DNA of 64,000 bases from Alligator mississippiensis (GCF_030867095.1 NC_081825.1:50024501-50088500); one strand, 5' to 3'; counted from the first letter of the stretch, positions 21,243 to 32,044 are shown. Translations and numbers: made by a program. The notes: a model not told the origin generated them from the letters alone.

Positions 21243-22039
21243 TAATGGTCTCTTATAGACAGACAATGTTTTTTTTAGCACCTTTGTCAAGTTTTTCCTA
21301 GCCATCATAGCAAAGGAGAGTTTTTTTTATGGAGGGCTTTGAAGTAGAAACATGAAAGTTCTGTGGCTGTTTACAGAGTGATAGCAGGTCAAGGAGGATG
21401 GAGCACTGGTTCTGGGTTTTGGTGAGACATTGTCAGATATGTGGGCAACAATAGTTTCACTGTGGTGCAAAGGACAGAAGTTAGACTGGAAAGGGTTTGG
21501 AAGACAATTGGCACAGGGGAACTCCAAACAGAAAATGTAGATTGTGCATTTATTTTAAGCTGAGAGCTGACCTAGCAAATGGTGAAGCAAGTTAGGTCAA
21601 GACTGTTTTCCCTTTTTAGTTTTTCTCATTTTTAAAAAAGGAACAAAAACTTTTTATTATGAAGTGAATGAGCCAAAGGAGTGTGACAGGTTAAAGAAAA
21701 AAAGTAAGGGGAGTATGAAAGTGGGCCTTTAAACAGGAGCCTCTGGTTCCCTGTTAAGGGGAAAATGGAGTAGGCTGACCTTGTGACGTAGGCAAGGAGC
21801 TGAGCAGGATCTAGCTGCACTGCCAGGAAGCTGGCTGTGTAGGGTAGATTCCAGACAGGCTGAGAGTAAAGGCTGCAAGCAGCTGGGTTAAGCTGCAGCT
21901 GGGAGGGGCAGGTCGACCTTAGGCACAAGGGGGAACCCCTCTGCCTGACTAGGGAGTCACCTGATGGAAAGGACAGTGCTCCAGAGCTTATCAACCCAGT
22001 ACCAGAAGCAAGGGAGGCAGTCTGGCCCCTGCATGCTGC
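21243..22039. other. Unclassified sequence between CR1-C and CR1-E
   Basis: AT-rich to about 21680, then mixed composition to 22039. A TGTGACAGG at about 21682 could be the edge of an old LTR, but no matching right end or duplication was found. Confidence 0.3.
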
Positions 22040-22046
22040 TATACTA

Positions 22047-22650
22047 TGATGGGCTCTACTTTAGGTGTTACCACACAGGAAAGAGATCTTGGAGACATTG
22101 TGGACAATTCGCTAAAAACATAAGCTCAGTGCTCAGCGGATAAAATGTTAGGGATTATTAAGAACGAATTTATGAACAAAACAGAAAATATTATTATGCC
22201 TCTAATAAATCCATGGTGTGTCCAAACCTTGAACACTGTATCCAGTTTTGGTCCCCATACCTCAAAGAGGATATAGAAGAACTAAAAAAGGTACTGAAAA
22301 GGACAATAAAGATGATTAGTGGGATTGAGGGGCTCCCATATGAGTGGAGATTAAGGAGGCTAGGCTTCTTTTAAGGGGGATGATAAGGGTTCACAAAATA
22401 CCAAATGGTGAAGAGAAACTAAACAGGGATGTATTATTTACTCTTTAGTACAATAGAAGAACTAGAGGTCATAAAATAAAACTAGTAGGTAGTAAATTTA
22501 AAACTAACAGAAGGAAGTTCTTTTTCACACAGCATATAATTAAAGTGTGGAACCTGTTGCCACAAGATGTTGTGGAGGCTGACAGTTTAACCAGATTCAA
22601 AAAGGGATTGGACAAATTCTTGAAGGAAAGGTGTATCAATAGTTATTGAA
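22047..22650 (+). pseudogene. CR1-E ORF2 C-terminal remnant
   Basis: Translation in pieces gives MMGSTLGVTTQERDLG (22047 on), a QFWSPYLKEDIEELKK-like stretch, then a KVWNLLPQDVVEADSLT block near 22540-22590, all diagnostic of the CR1 RT C-terminal region. Stops and frameshifts are scattered through it. No catalytic motifs are present. Confidence 0.72.
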
Positions 22651-22667
22651 CATGGGAGTTAGGAGTA

Positions 22668-23610
22668 TGCGACAGGATGCAACTCTCAGGGCCGGGTCTT
22701 GTGCTGGCCCACCCACCTTTCTCCATGGGCAATCCACCCAGTCTCTCCTGCCATGACTTTGCTGTTCCATAAACTGTTGGTATAATGCAGAAGACTGCCC
22801 ATTACTGTCCTGATGCCTGGAGCCGCAGATAATGCCCCTTACCTTCCCTACACCACAGCCCATGCCTCACAGATGGCATCACAGTTCTTAGTCTCTGACC
22901 TCACACTGGGCCCCATGATCCTCCAGTCTGGACCCCAACTGGATCCCTTCTATCAGGCAGCCTACTCTACCCTCTTTCTAGGCTACCTAGCTCCCTGTAC
23001 TCTTCCCCCTCTCAGGCATGGCCCCCCCCAGGACCTTTGGCCACACAGGCCCTGGCCTCACCTCAAAGGCAGTCAGAACCCCAGGCCTTCGGCTCTGGGC
23101 GTCCCTCAGTGGGCCCCTGGCCCTTTTGACTCTTCTGGTCCTGGCCCCAGCATTAGCCAATTGAGGGTGCCTCAAGTCAGGCTTCTGAGCATCTAGCCCA
23201 CTCTCTCACATGGCTCCACCTTCTCAGCCCTACTATGGGGTTAACACACCCAGTTGTGGGAGCTAGGGTTATTAACGTGCCCTGACCCATCTTTCACTGG
23301 GGTGGTAACTGGCCTGGCTTTTCCTGAGGGTTCCCATGCCATTAGGAGCCCCACCAGGCCACCCATCCCTGGCAGGATGAAGTTTTAGGTCATGCCCAGG
23401 ACCAAGAGCCTCCTAGCCATTCCATAAGCTCTTGCCTTTACCTCGTAGATGTTCCTGCTGCAGCTCAGCCAGGTAATGTTTCTGCCTCTCTGTCAGCAGC
23501 AAACTGCAGCCTTTTAATACTACTTTCTCAAAATAGCTGCTGCCATCTGGCACCTGCTGGATGCCTGACTCGGCCCTTAAAATGGCAGGCACCAATAACG
23601 CCCTGCCACA
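22668..23610. mobile_element. ~940-bp LTR-like element, copy 1 (in CR1-E)
   Basis: Starts TGCGACAGG and ends CCCTGCCACA, imperfect inverted termini of the TGTRRCAGGG type. Flanks are GAGTA (22663-22667) and GAGTT (23611-23615), a probable 5-bp duplication with one change. A colinear sister copy of almost equal length lies at 52945-53885. CR1-E continues on both sides. It has no coding domains, and orientation is uncertain; a solo LTR is the best explanation. Confidence 0.65.
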
Positions 23611-23745
23611 GAGTTCAACCTCTGAATCAAAACTTCCTAGACCTTAAGTACTGGAGGCTGCAAGTGGGAGAAGAACAGGGAAAATACACTGGTCATTCCC
23701 TGTTCACTCTCCCTTTCAGCATCCACTCTCTGCCACTGTGTTACA

Positions 23746-24040
23746 ACGGATAGTAGGTAAAACAGACCTAAGGGGAAGAAATGAAAAACTTTTGCATCAT
23801 GAAAAAAAAAAAAAAAGGAGAAAGGTATAAATACAGGACAGAGTTACATTGTATTTAAACATTCAGGAAGGCTTCATAGCATCATCATCTGATTTTACAA
23901 AGTGACATTAATATTAATGTTTTCTAAGGTACAAGCCAGCCCCATGAAATGTAATAAGAATGCCATTTACCTTCCTCCTACTCCCCACCACCCAATACTA
24001 GGTAGTCACTTATATGGTCACTATTATTTATAGTATCAGA
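23746..24040. other. AT-rich spacer with A-run
   Basis: Contains an uninterrupted A15 run at about 23802-23816. Nothing else recognised. Confidence 0.4.
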
Positions 24041-24379
24041 GGGCGTCTATACATATGCGCAAGGGGAAGGGGGACACTTTAATTAGAGTAGCTCTAGGAG
24101 CCTCTGTAATTAAACTGCCTGCAGCATCACACATATTCAGCATCCCATGCTTCAAAATGGCAGTGGGGGCATTTGGACTAAAGCTCATGAGCTTTAGTTA
24201 AAGCGTCCCTGCCACCATTTTGAAATGGAGGGACACTGAATACATGTGACATGGAAGCTGCTGGAACATGCTAATTGGCATGCTGCAGCAGACCCACAGT
24301 AGATTCAATTAATTGAGTCTGCTCCAACGCATGCTAATTAGCACACAATAGCAGAGGACCATCATGTGTATAGGTGCCC
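24041..24379. mobile_element. MITE-like element with GGGCGTCTATACAYATG termini
   Basis: Ends GGGCGTCTATACATATG and (reverse complement) GGGCACCTATACACATG are inverted repeats. AGA flanks both sides. The interior is itself palindromic: a segment with TTCAAAATGGCAGTGGGGGC is mirrored by GCCACCATTTTGAA, and a hairpin CAATTAATTG lies near the right end. Shares its whole layout with 26774-27100. Confidence 0.65.
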
Positions 24380-24394
24380 AGAGTCCCTAAGAAT

Positions 24395-24560
24395 ATGCAT
24401 TGTCACAACAGCCCTGTGAGGTATTTTCTTCAATTTACAGATGGGTAACTGGGCACTTGCTTGAAGTCATGGAGAAAGTTTATGGCAAAGCCAGGAAATA
24501 AGTGCAGGACTCCTGAATGTCAAGCCAGGGCCTTTGTCATTGGAGCTTTTTTCTCTCCGT
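24395..24560 (-). repeat. CORE-SINE/MIR-like fragment
   Basis: ACAGCCCTGTGAGGTATT, TTACAGATGGGTAACTG and a CACTTGCTTGAAGTCAT block follow the order seen in the reverse complement of MIR-type CORE-SINEs. Old and diverged. Confidence 0.5.
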
Positions 24561-25661
24561 AAGCAAACTTCTCCATATGTGATGACTTTGGCTCCATGCT
24601 CCATTATAATTGTGACATTACTCATATAATGAATGCTACAAATTTGTTTTGAGAGGAGCCATTAACCAAATTGTTTGAAAGATCTGAAAAAAATAAACTG
24701 AAAATAAACTGAAAGCTTCTTTAGTTTGGGGTGGGGGGAGGTATTCAGCACATAGGATATGAACTAGTAATACATCAAGTGCACTCATTTCCCAAATTGA
24801 TTTTATGACTTCAGGATCTCAGAAAACCAAAGTACACATCGGTTCCTTTTAAAAGTCTAATTGTAGAACACCTGACCAGACATAAAACAGGAAATAAACA
24901 CTTATCAAAACCAGAGATCCACACCTACTGAATTAGCAAACAAGAACAAAGTACCGATAGATATAAAATGCCAAGGGTGTGGCGTTCATGTAATATGTAG
25001 GCACCATTTCTGCTTTGTGGATCTACTTATAGAAAGAGGAAAGGGTTTCTGAGAAGCAAGTTTGTTTAAATGTAAATATTTGAAACAAAATCAAACTGGG
25101 AAGCGATATGCTAAGAGGACTTCACTATTAAGCCTTGCTTTCAGAAGTGCTCTGCAAAATCATGGCTAATCAACCAAAAGGTTTTAGTGGCCTCATGCAA
25201 AGATTTTGTTTCCAGTCCCTACTCTTTCCTACAAAGGAATACAGCAGCAATGCTGTTAAGGTGTTTGCCGGTAGCTCCAGAGGCCTTTTTTGAGCTCGTG
25301 ATGGATTTATGCCAACGGCTATCCCCAGCTGACCTAGCTGTAAATGGATACCAGGCTTGAGAGTCAGAGTTAGAGTCAATGTTCTTTACTCTCCGGTGCA
25401 CTGCTGCCTGCAAAAACTGGTGTCTCTTAACTAGTCCTATGGCCCTTTTGACTCTTTACAGGCAACCTTACTTGAATCTAATCATCATACAATACATTCC
25501 CCTGCAATTGCATGGTTTTCATTACCTCAGTACTACCTGCTGTGGACAACTATATTTTATATGAAATGCAGTTTATATATATAGCATAATTTTAGTTTCC
25601 ACTAATCTAATCTATCTATCTATAGATTTGTTAAGTTGCTTTGCCAATGTAAGCCAAATCC
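24561..25661. other. Unclassified AT-rich sequence
   Basis: No gene or repeat with defined ends was recognised. Confidence 0.4.
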
Positions 25662-25682
25662 TGCCCTTATCTGACAGAGGCA

Positions 25683-25811
25683 GACAAGGTTCCTTGGGTG
25701 AATTTGATATCTTTTATTAGACCAACCCAAATGGTTGGAGAATAGTTATTAAGCAAGCTTTCGGGTTCAAAAACCCTTCATCAGGCTAAGGAAGTTTCAG
25801 CAGTTGGTGTG
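25683..25811 (+). mobile_element. Retroposon monomer (family of the 18.5-kb palindrome)
   Basis: Carries the same order as 18505-18600 plus the loop: TTCCTTGGGTGAAT, TTTTATTAGACCAACCC, AAGCAAGCTTTC and CATCAGGCTAAGGAAG. It is bracketed by a 17-bp perfect duplication CTTATCTGACAGAGGCA (25666-25682 and 25816-25832), extendable to 21 bp with one mismatch. There is no poly(A) tail. It is 5'-truncated relative to the 18.5-kb copy. Long duplications indicate LINE-machinery retroposition. Confidence 0.75.
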
Positions 25812-25832
25812 TGCTCTTATCTGACAGAGGCA

Positions 25833-26176
25833 CTTCACTTATTTAATGACTACTCCCATAGGCTTTGTCCCTGGAGCTCTACGTTCCTGCAGCTTACAAG
25901 ACTGAGGTGTACTTCTGGTTATATTCCTCAAATAAAAGAGAGACAGTTTTAAAGTCAGCAGTTCTAATGGTTATTTCTTTGTTTATCACATTTTTATAAA
26001 GAAGCCCCAAAAGACCAGCATTATCCATTAACTTTGCATGAGTCAGTCACTGTAAATGGGTGGTTTCCAGGTGGAAACGTCTAACAAAGAATTTCCTTTG
26101 CAAAGGAGAATTCTCCACTGTGGCAAAGCCTGTTTAAAAATCCTATTTTAAAACTAGCATAATTTTAGTTCCCACT
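25833..26176. other. Unclassified sequence
   Basis: No feature recognised. Confidence 0.4.
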
Positions 26177-26397
26177 GAGCACATCTACACATGCCCCTAA
26201 CTGTGGAGTTGTTACTGCACAGTCATTTAGTACTTGGTCTAGTAACTACTAGTAACTGTTGTTACTGTGCAGTCCCAGCATTGCACAGTAGCGTTGGTAT
26301 CAAAATTCATGCCCGCTGATGCTATGTTGCTGTAGTAATGAGCTACGTTGCCATAGCTCATCACTATGGCAATGTAGCATCTCATGTAGTCACACCT
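26177..26397. mobile_element. MITE-like element, GAGCACATCTACACATG left end
   Basis: Left GAGCACATCTACACATG and right (reverse complement) GGTGTGACTACATGAG form degenerate inverted ends. The interior is full of short TAGTTACTGCACAG-type inverted motifs, shared with 55256-55450. Confidence 0.45.
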
Positions 26398-26773
26398 ATT
26401 GAGTGGCAATAGATTTACCATTTTTTAATTACAATTTTACTGTCTCTTCTTAAAACCCATCCAATTAACATTTCTATGTATCAGTTTCAACAAAGTTATT
26501 CCTAACATGAAATTACAAATAATTGAAAATAAGGCTGGATGGGACTTTGGGAGGTCAGCTAGTTGAATAGAATGGAATAGAATGAAATCTACAGTAGTAT
26601 AAGGTAACTGCAAAAATTAAATAGAATTGATTTTTCATTTTACTTACAAGATCCCTTAATGTATTTATATTTATATATTCTCTCTGTAGAACTCTCTACA
26701 TAGTGACAAAGGTAATCACTTAAGTTCCAGACAACCAAAGTTCCCTCAACTTTTATTGCATGTTGGGCACGAA
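26398..26773. other. AT-rich spacer
   Basis: Includes a short GAATA-rich run near 26566-26590. Nothing else seen. Confidence 0.4.
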
Positions 26774-27100
26774 GGGCACCTATACACATGCTCCAGGTGG
26801 GGCAGGGCATTTTAATTAGAGCACGTCTCAGAAGCCACACTAATTAAAACTTTTGCAGCATGTTGCATATTCAATATCCTGTGTTGCAAAATGGTGGTGA
26901 AGGTGCTTTAACTAAAACTTATTTGACAAGCTTTAGCTAAAGCACTCCCACCGCCATTTTGAAATGGAGGGTACCAAATACATGAGACATTGCAGCATAC
27001 TGGAGAGTTCTGATGAGAACACTGAAGCAGACTCAATTAATCAAGTCTGCTCTGACACGTTCTAATCAGAACATGTCGGAGCACGTTTAAAAAAGTGCCC
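26774..27100. mobile_element. MITE-like element, second copy of the 24.0-kb family
   Basis: Begins GGGCACCTATACACATG and ends AAAGTGCCC. Interior matches 24041-24379 in order: TTTTAATTAGAGC, ACTAATTAAAAC, CAAAATGGTGGTG, GCCATTTTGAAATGGAGGG and GACTCAATTAATC. The right end is shorter, so its TIR is degenerate. Confidence 0.6.
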
Positions 27101-27557
27101 CTAACTCTCATAGATGCTTTCGAAAACCCCAGCCAGTATTAATATTTACTATATTTAATACTGTTTATAGCATTTTTACATGTGGATCTCTGTCTTCTTT
27201 AAAATATTAATACATTAAACCACCACTCATCCATATGAGGCAGGCATTACTAAATTTGTGATTGATACATGGAGGAAAAGTGCATCTTAAAGCAAACATA
27301 ATTAAAAAAATTTAAGTGCACCAATTCTCTTCATGTTTTCTGAAAATAAAATAATTTCTGGAATGAGACATACTTTGAGGCTCAAACTGAGTTAGTGAGA
27401 AAGTTGTAATAAACACCACATTGGAGAGGGGAGTAGGCCTAGGAATCTAAACTGAAACTCCTCCATAATTATATTATCAGCCTACTAAAATTGTCATACT
27501 CTCTCAAAAGAAACCACAGAAGCTTTAAATACATCCAAGCTTTTCTCTATTATCTGT
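27101..27557. other. Unclassified AT-rich sequence
   Basis: No feature recognised. Confidence 0.4.
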
Positions 27558-27562
27558 GTATT

Positions 27563-28403
27563 TGTCGCAGGGCACTTAAGTGCCTACTCCTAGAACTGCA
27601 GAAACTACCTGGGGAGAGCCTAAAGAGCCAGACAGGAGCCCAGGTGCAGGCTGCCATGGCAGCTGGCTATTGAAGAAATTAGCCTGCACCTGCACCTGGT
27701 CAGCTGGCTGGAAGGGGCAGGGCCCTGGGCCCATATAAAACCCCAGGACGGGGACTAGGGAGTTCAGTTCTCTGCTGGTGGCCAAGGGAGAAGGAGCACT
27801 CCTAGAGCAAGTAAAGGGAAGAGGCCTGACTAAGTTCTGCTCTGGGTGATGTAAAGGGGCTGAGCACACCTTACGTAGCTTGTGTTTATGTTATAGCCCA
27901 GGGGCTTATGTTTGGTTGTTGTTTGGGAGAGGCTACTGGGGAAGGAGGAGGCCTCACTGGGGCCCCGCTATAGTGTGGGGACCCTGATGCCAGAGAGTGT
28001 GCAGCATTTGGGGTGCACAGACTCCGGCGCCAGAGAGGGCACAGAGACAAGGGGTGCGGAGAGCCCAGCAAGGACAAGGGGCTGAATTATAATGAGACCT
28101 AGGTGAGGCAACGCCAGTACCTTCTGCGAGGCTTGGGGCATGGTAAAGGGGCAGTTTGGAGCCACGCATATTGCCCATAAGGCTGGGGTGTCCCTGAGAC
28201 ATCTAATTTGAAATGGGACCCACAAGAGGTCCAGAACCCACGGGGTTCAAGGAAATCCATCAGGACATGAAGGCAGCCTCCCTATATTACAGAATACATC
28301 AAGACGTGGTGGGGGAGAATAGGGGGTGCCCATCAGGCTGAATTGGTACAGTCAAGGGGCCTTAGGAGATCACTGCCATCCTTAGGGACCCCATCCCATG
28401 ACA
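27563..28403 (+). mobile_element. Solo LTR candidate (841 bp)
   Basis: Starts TGTCGCAGGG and ends CCCATGACA, partial inverted termini with TG...CA. Flanks are GTATT (27558-27562) and GCATT (28404-28408), a 5-bp duplication with one change. A strong TATAAAA lies at 27734-27740, giving + orientation. No canonical AATAAA was found downstream within it. Part of its 3' half is echoed by the fragment at 3701-4063. No genes lie inside. Confidence 0.62.
27734..27740 (+). promoter_or_regulatory. TATA box of the 27.6-kb LTR
   Basis: TATAAAA about 172 bp into the LTR, preceded by GC-rich sequence. Would drive rightward transcription. Confidence 0.5.
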
Positions 28404-28663
28404 GCATTTATTACTATAATTGTATTAAGTATATAGCAATAGTTCTAATACCAATACTATTACTAATAGCAATAATTTATTATATGCTCAGTATCACAGA
28501 GACCTGATGGAACGGCTCTTATGACAAGAATGCCAGTACTGGGGGCTACATACTTTTTCAGAAGGACAGGGTTGGGAGAGAAGATGGTGGTATTGTCCTG
28601 TATGTCAAAGAACACATACACTAATTCCCTGGTTCAGGAGGAAGACAATAGCAGATCAATGTG

Positions 28664-29564
28664 TGTGGCAGCATAGATAGCACTGCCATGTCTAAGGATG
28701 GTCCAGGGATCAGAGGCAAGCACCAAGAGGACCCCAAAGATGGCTGGAGAACCAATTCTAGGCAAGAGTACTTACCTTGTTGCGAATGAGAGTCGGAAGA
28801 ACGGAACTCACTGGAATCGCAGATGATGCACTTTATCAGCACCTGCTGGCCCTGATTGGCTGGGTGCTCGATGAATGATGTCAGAACTCACCCCCTCCTC
28901 CCTGCTGCAGGAGGAGAGGAGAGACACAGAGAAGGAAGAGGCTATTGAATGAGCAGAGGCTTGGACCCCTGCAGGGGTAAAAGGAGGGGAGTGGTAATCT
29001 CTCCCCTTTCGGCAGCTCGGAGGAGTCCCCTTACTTACCAAAACTTCAGTGGTGAGAAAGAGATGGGCTCGGAAAGCTGCAGCCTGCCAGGAATGAGAAT
29101 ACCTTCAGGAGCAGAGAAGACGGTTAACCATAAGTGGTGGCATTTCAGGGCCAGTGATCGGGGGAATCCCGAGGCCAAGTACCCTGATACCAACCTAAGG
29201 ACTTTTCTTTGATTTAGACAGACATACCCTGACCAGGAGCCTCACTCCTGTGGGCAATCAAATGATACAAGCTCAAGTACTTGATCTGTGCTGCTATAGA
29301 AAGCTAACAGTAAGTCCCTGTAGACAGAGTCAAGGTCAAGTTTACAGACCTGTTATGAGGACTCATCTGTGATCTGGAAGCAGATCATAGTGAGCACAGA
29401 CTACCATCAGGTCAGTGCCAGGCTGGGGTACAAGAGGAGGCAGAGCCCCAAGGAACATCAGTTAGCCAGGAGTCAACAGTGGTTTGGGCCAGCAAGCCTT
29501 TTTTTTTTTTATTATTATTATTACTTACCTTTAACATCAAGTCATGGCAGATGAGAGAGGGTGG
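28664..29564. mobile_element. LTR-like insertion in CR1-D (901 bp)
   Basis: CR1 endonuclease codons stop at 28663 and resume at 29565; ATGTG flanks both junctions (28659-28663 and 29565-29569). The left end is TGTGGCAGC, as in the other LTRs here. The right end GGGTGG is not the expected CA, so the terminal bases may be mutated or the right boundary misplaced. A CCAAT-type ATTGG (28855) and a T-run with (ATT)4 near its right side are present. No coding domain. Confidence 0.5.
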
Positions 29565-29929
29565 ATGTGTTGTGGAACATATGATATAAAGTTACCTTCT
29601 GGGACCTAAGGGCTAGCACACACCTAGTTCCACCAAAAAAAGTAAGTGTTCTGCTCTGATAACCCTCAATTGCCTACAGTATGCATCTGAGTGAAGACAA
29701 AACATGAAAGATAAAGCAACCAATATAATGGTTGGGATTTAATATAGGCCATGAAGTAAAGGAAGAAGAGGTGGGTGAGGCACCTTCAAGGAGTTGACAA
29801 AATTATCCACAAGTTATACGGTGGTACTGATGGGAGACTTCAGTTTTCCAGGCATCTCCTGGAAGAACAATACAGCCAAACATAAATGGTACCTGTAGAT
29901 ATGTGGGATGCCTGCTTGGATGCACAGTA

Positions 29930-30062
29930 GTTAGTGTGTTGGAGCAGACTTGATTAATTGAGTCACTGAAGTGTGCTAATTAGCATGCTCCAGCAGCCTT
30001 GGTGTCTTGTGTATTCAGCATCCCTGCACTTCAAAATGGTGGCAAGAGTGCTTTAACTAAAG
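29930..30062. mobile_element. Fragment of the GGGCACCTATACACATG MITE family
   Basis: Contains GTGTGTTGGAGCAGACTT, GATTAATTGAGTC, TGCTAATTAGCATGCTCCAG and TTCAAAATGGTGGCAAG, matching the interior of the 24.0- and 26.8-kb copies in inverted order. Both termini are missing. It lies between CR1-D endonuclease and RT segments. Confidence 0.55.
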
Positions 30063-31023
30063 GCATGGTGCGCTGGGAAGACAGACTGAAGAATAAAGGT
30101 GCCCCAGAGAGATGGAAGCTTCTAAAGAGCACAGGATTGGAAGCCCAACTAAAAACTGTTCTGAGATGATGGAAGCACAGGACGAATAGTAAGAGACCAA
30201 TGTAGCTACACAAGGAGCTTATAGGATACCTCAACTGCAAAAGGAAAGCGTACAGGTAATACAAAAATGGACAGGTCACAAAGGAAGCATACCAGGAAAT
30301 AGAGAGGACACAATCAGGAAGGCATGGCTAAGATAAAGAATGAGCTGAAAAGGGAAGTTAAAGACAAGAAGAGGTCCCATAAGCATGTTGCTCAGAAAGA
30401 CTAAGGACGCTGTATGTGCACTGTTAAATGGCAAGGGGAACTGTTAACAGAAGATACAAAGAAGACAAAGCTACTTATCAGCTACTTTGCCTCAGTCTTC
30501 ACAAAAAAATTAAGCTGCAACTAGACATCTAATAATGATTATTTGAATAAAGATGGGGACAAGCTGAGGGATAAGCTAACAAAAGAAACAGTATGAGAGC
30601 ATTTGATCGGTCTGAATTATTTCAAGCCTGCAGAGCTGGATGAACTTTATCACAGGGTAGTGAAGGAACTGGCAAAGGTTATCTTGGCACTCTCGGCAAT
30701 AATACTCAGAAAGTTGTGTGCGACAGCTGAGATACCACAGCTGAGGTCCAACCTAATGACCCTTTTTTCAAAAAGGCAAAAAGGAGGATCCAAGGAACTA
30801 CAGCAGATTAGCCCAGGAAGTTACTGGATCAGTACCCAGGAAATTACTGGATCATATCATAAGGAAGGTAATTTGCAAACATCTGAAGGGGAAAGCTGAT
30901 CACAAACAGCTAGCATGGATTTATGAAGAACAAATCATGTAACAAAAACAAACAAAAAAAACCCTGATCTCTTTCTTTGACAAAGTAACTACTTGGATGT
31001 ATAAAGGGAATGCTGTGGATATA

Positions 31024-31233
31024 CAGGCACCCCCACTTAGTGTTCTTAATTGGTTCCCAAAAAAATGAGCGCTAAGCATAAAAAGCATTAAGCAAAACTG
31101 AAAGTTTTTGATGAACCAAGATGGCGACCATGAGCATTATGACAAAACTTGCCGAGCGCTAAGTGGAATCGGGTATGAATGTAAAATGAGTTTTATAGCG
31201 CTAAGCGAAACAGCATTAAGGGGGAGTTGCATG
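31024..31233. mobile_element. Mariner/Tc1-like MITE (210 bp) in CR1-D
   Basis: Inserted between the codons of an AVDI / VYMDL RT motif. Flanked by TA dinucleotides (31022-31023 and 31234-31235); removing the insert and one TA restores the CR1 codons. Ends CAGGCACCCCCACTTA and (reverse complement) CATGCAACTCCCCCTTA are inverted repeats. Repeated GCGCTAAGC motifs lie inside. No transposase. Confidence 0.72.
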
Positions 31234-32044
31234 TAGTGTATATGGACTTGAACAAGACTTATGACAAGGTCTCATGTGACCTTCAAATAAAGAAACTGAA
31301 GAAATGGGGGGTAGACAAAACTACTGTTAGGTGGATAGATAACTGACTCAATGGCTGCAAGCAAAGAGTAAGTATAAATGGATCCATGTCAGAATGGCAA
31401 GAGGTTTTGAGTGGAGTCCCACAGTGATCAGTCCTGGGATCAGTGCTGCTTAACCTGTTTATTAATGATCTGGATATTGAAATTGAGAGTTTCTTGAGCA
31501 AGTTTGCAGATGACATGAAGCTGGGAAGGATTATGAACATGTTGGAGGACAGGAGCAGAATTCAGAAGGATCTTGACAGCTTGGAAATCTTCGCTGGAGT
31601 TAACAGGATAAAATTCAATACTGACAAATGCAAGGTGCTACACCTCAGGCAGAATAATCAAAAACAAAAATATAAAATGGGTGACACCTGACTGGATGGC
31701 AGCACTCTGGAAAAGAACTGTGAAGTCTTGGTAGATCACAGACTCAATATAAGTCTTTGGTGCGATGCAGCTGCGCAAAAAGTGAATGCAGTTTTGGAAT
31801 GCATCAATAAAAACATTAGGTACAATATTAGGGAGGTGATAGTGCCTCTCTGCTCAGGCCTCAGCTAGAGTACTGTGTGCAGTTTAAAAGGAACATGGAG
31901 AAATCAGAGAGGGTCCAGAAGTGGGTGAAAAAAATGGTAATGAGTTTGGAAGGCAAGTCATATGAGGAGAGGTTGAAGGAAATAGGCATGCTCAGCTTGA
32001 GGGGAAAAAAGGTGCTTAAGAAGAGACATGATCACAGCCTTCAA

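Larger units (their letters stand above)
22040..23745 (+). mobile_element. Older CR1 LINE 3' part (copy E), split by a ~940-bp element
   Basis: 5'-truncated CR1 of an older subfamily: C-terminal RT codons from about 22047, then 3'UTR-like sequence interrupted at 22667/22668. CR1 3'UTR-type sequence (CTGGAGGCTGCAAGTGGG near 23650) resumes right after the insert at 23611 and runs to about 23745. More diverged than copies A-C. Confidence 0.72.
28492..32044 (+). mobile_element. Decayed CR1 LINE (copy D) with three nested insertions
   Basis: ORF2-only CR1 remnant. Endonuclease begins with an ITET-W block (28498) and a GGYIL-QKDRVGRED stretch, then is cut at 28663/28664. It resumes at about 29565 and reaches VLMGDFSFPGISW (about 29826-29862). 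After a nested DNA-element fragment (about 29930-30062), RT resumes with a SYFASVF block (30478 on). YMDLNKTYDKVS (about 31239) follows a mariner-like insert (31024-31233). SGVPQ, FADD (31504-31515) and CKVLHL follow. It ends at the terminal-repeat element at 32045. Many stops. Confidence 0.78.

Noticed and set aside
21682-22080. LTR from TGTGACAGG to TACCACA
   Set aside because: The right end falls inside CR1-E codons and the flanks do not duplicate.
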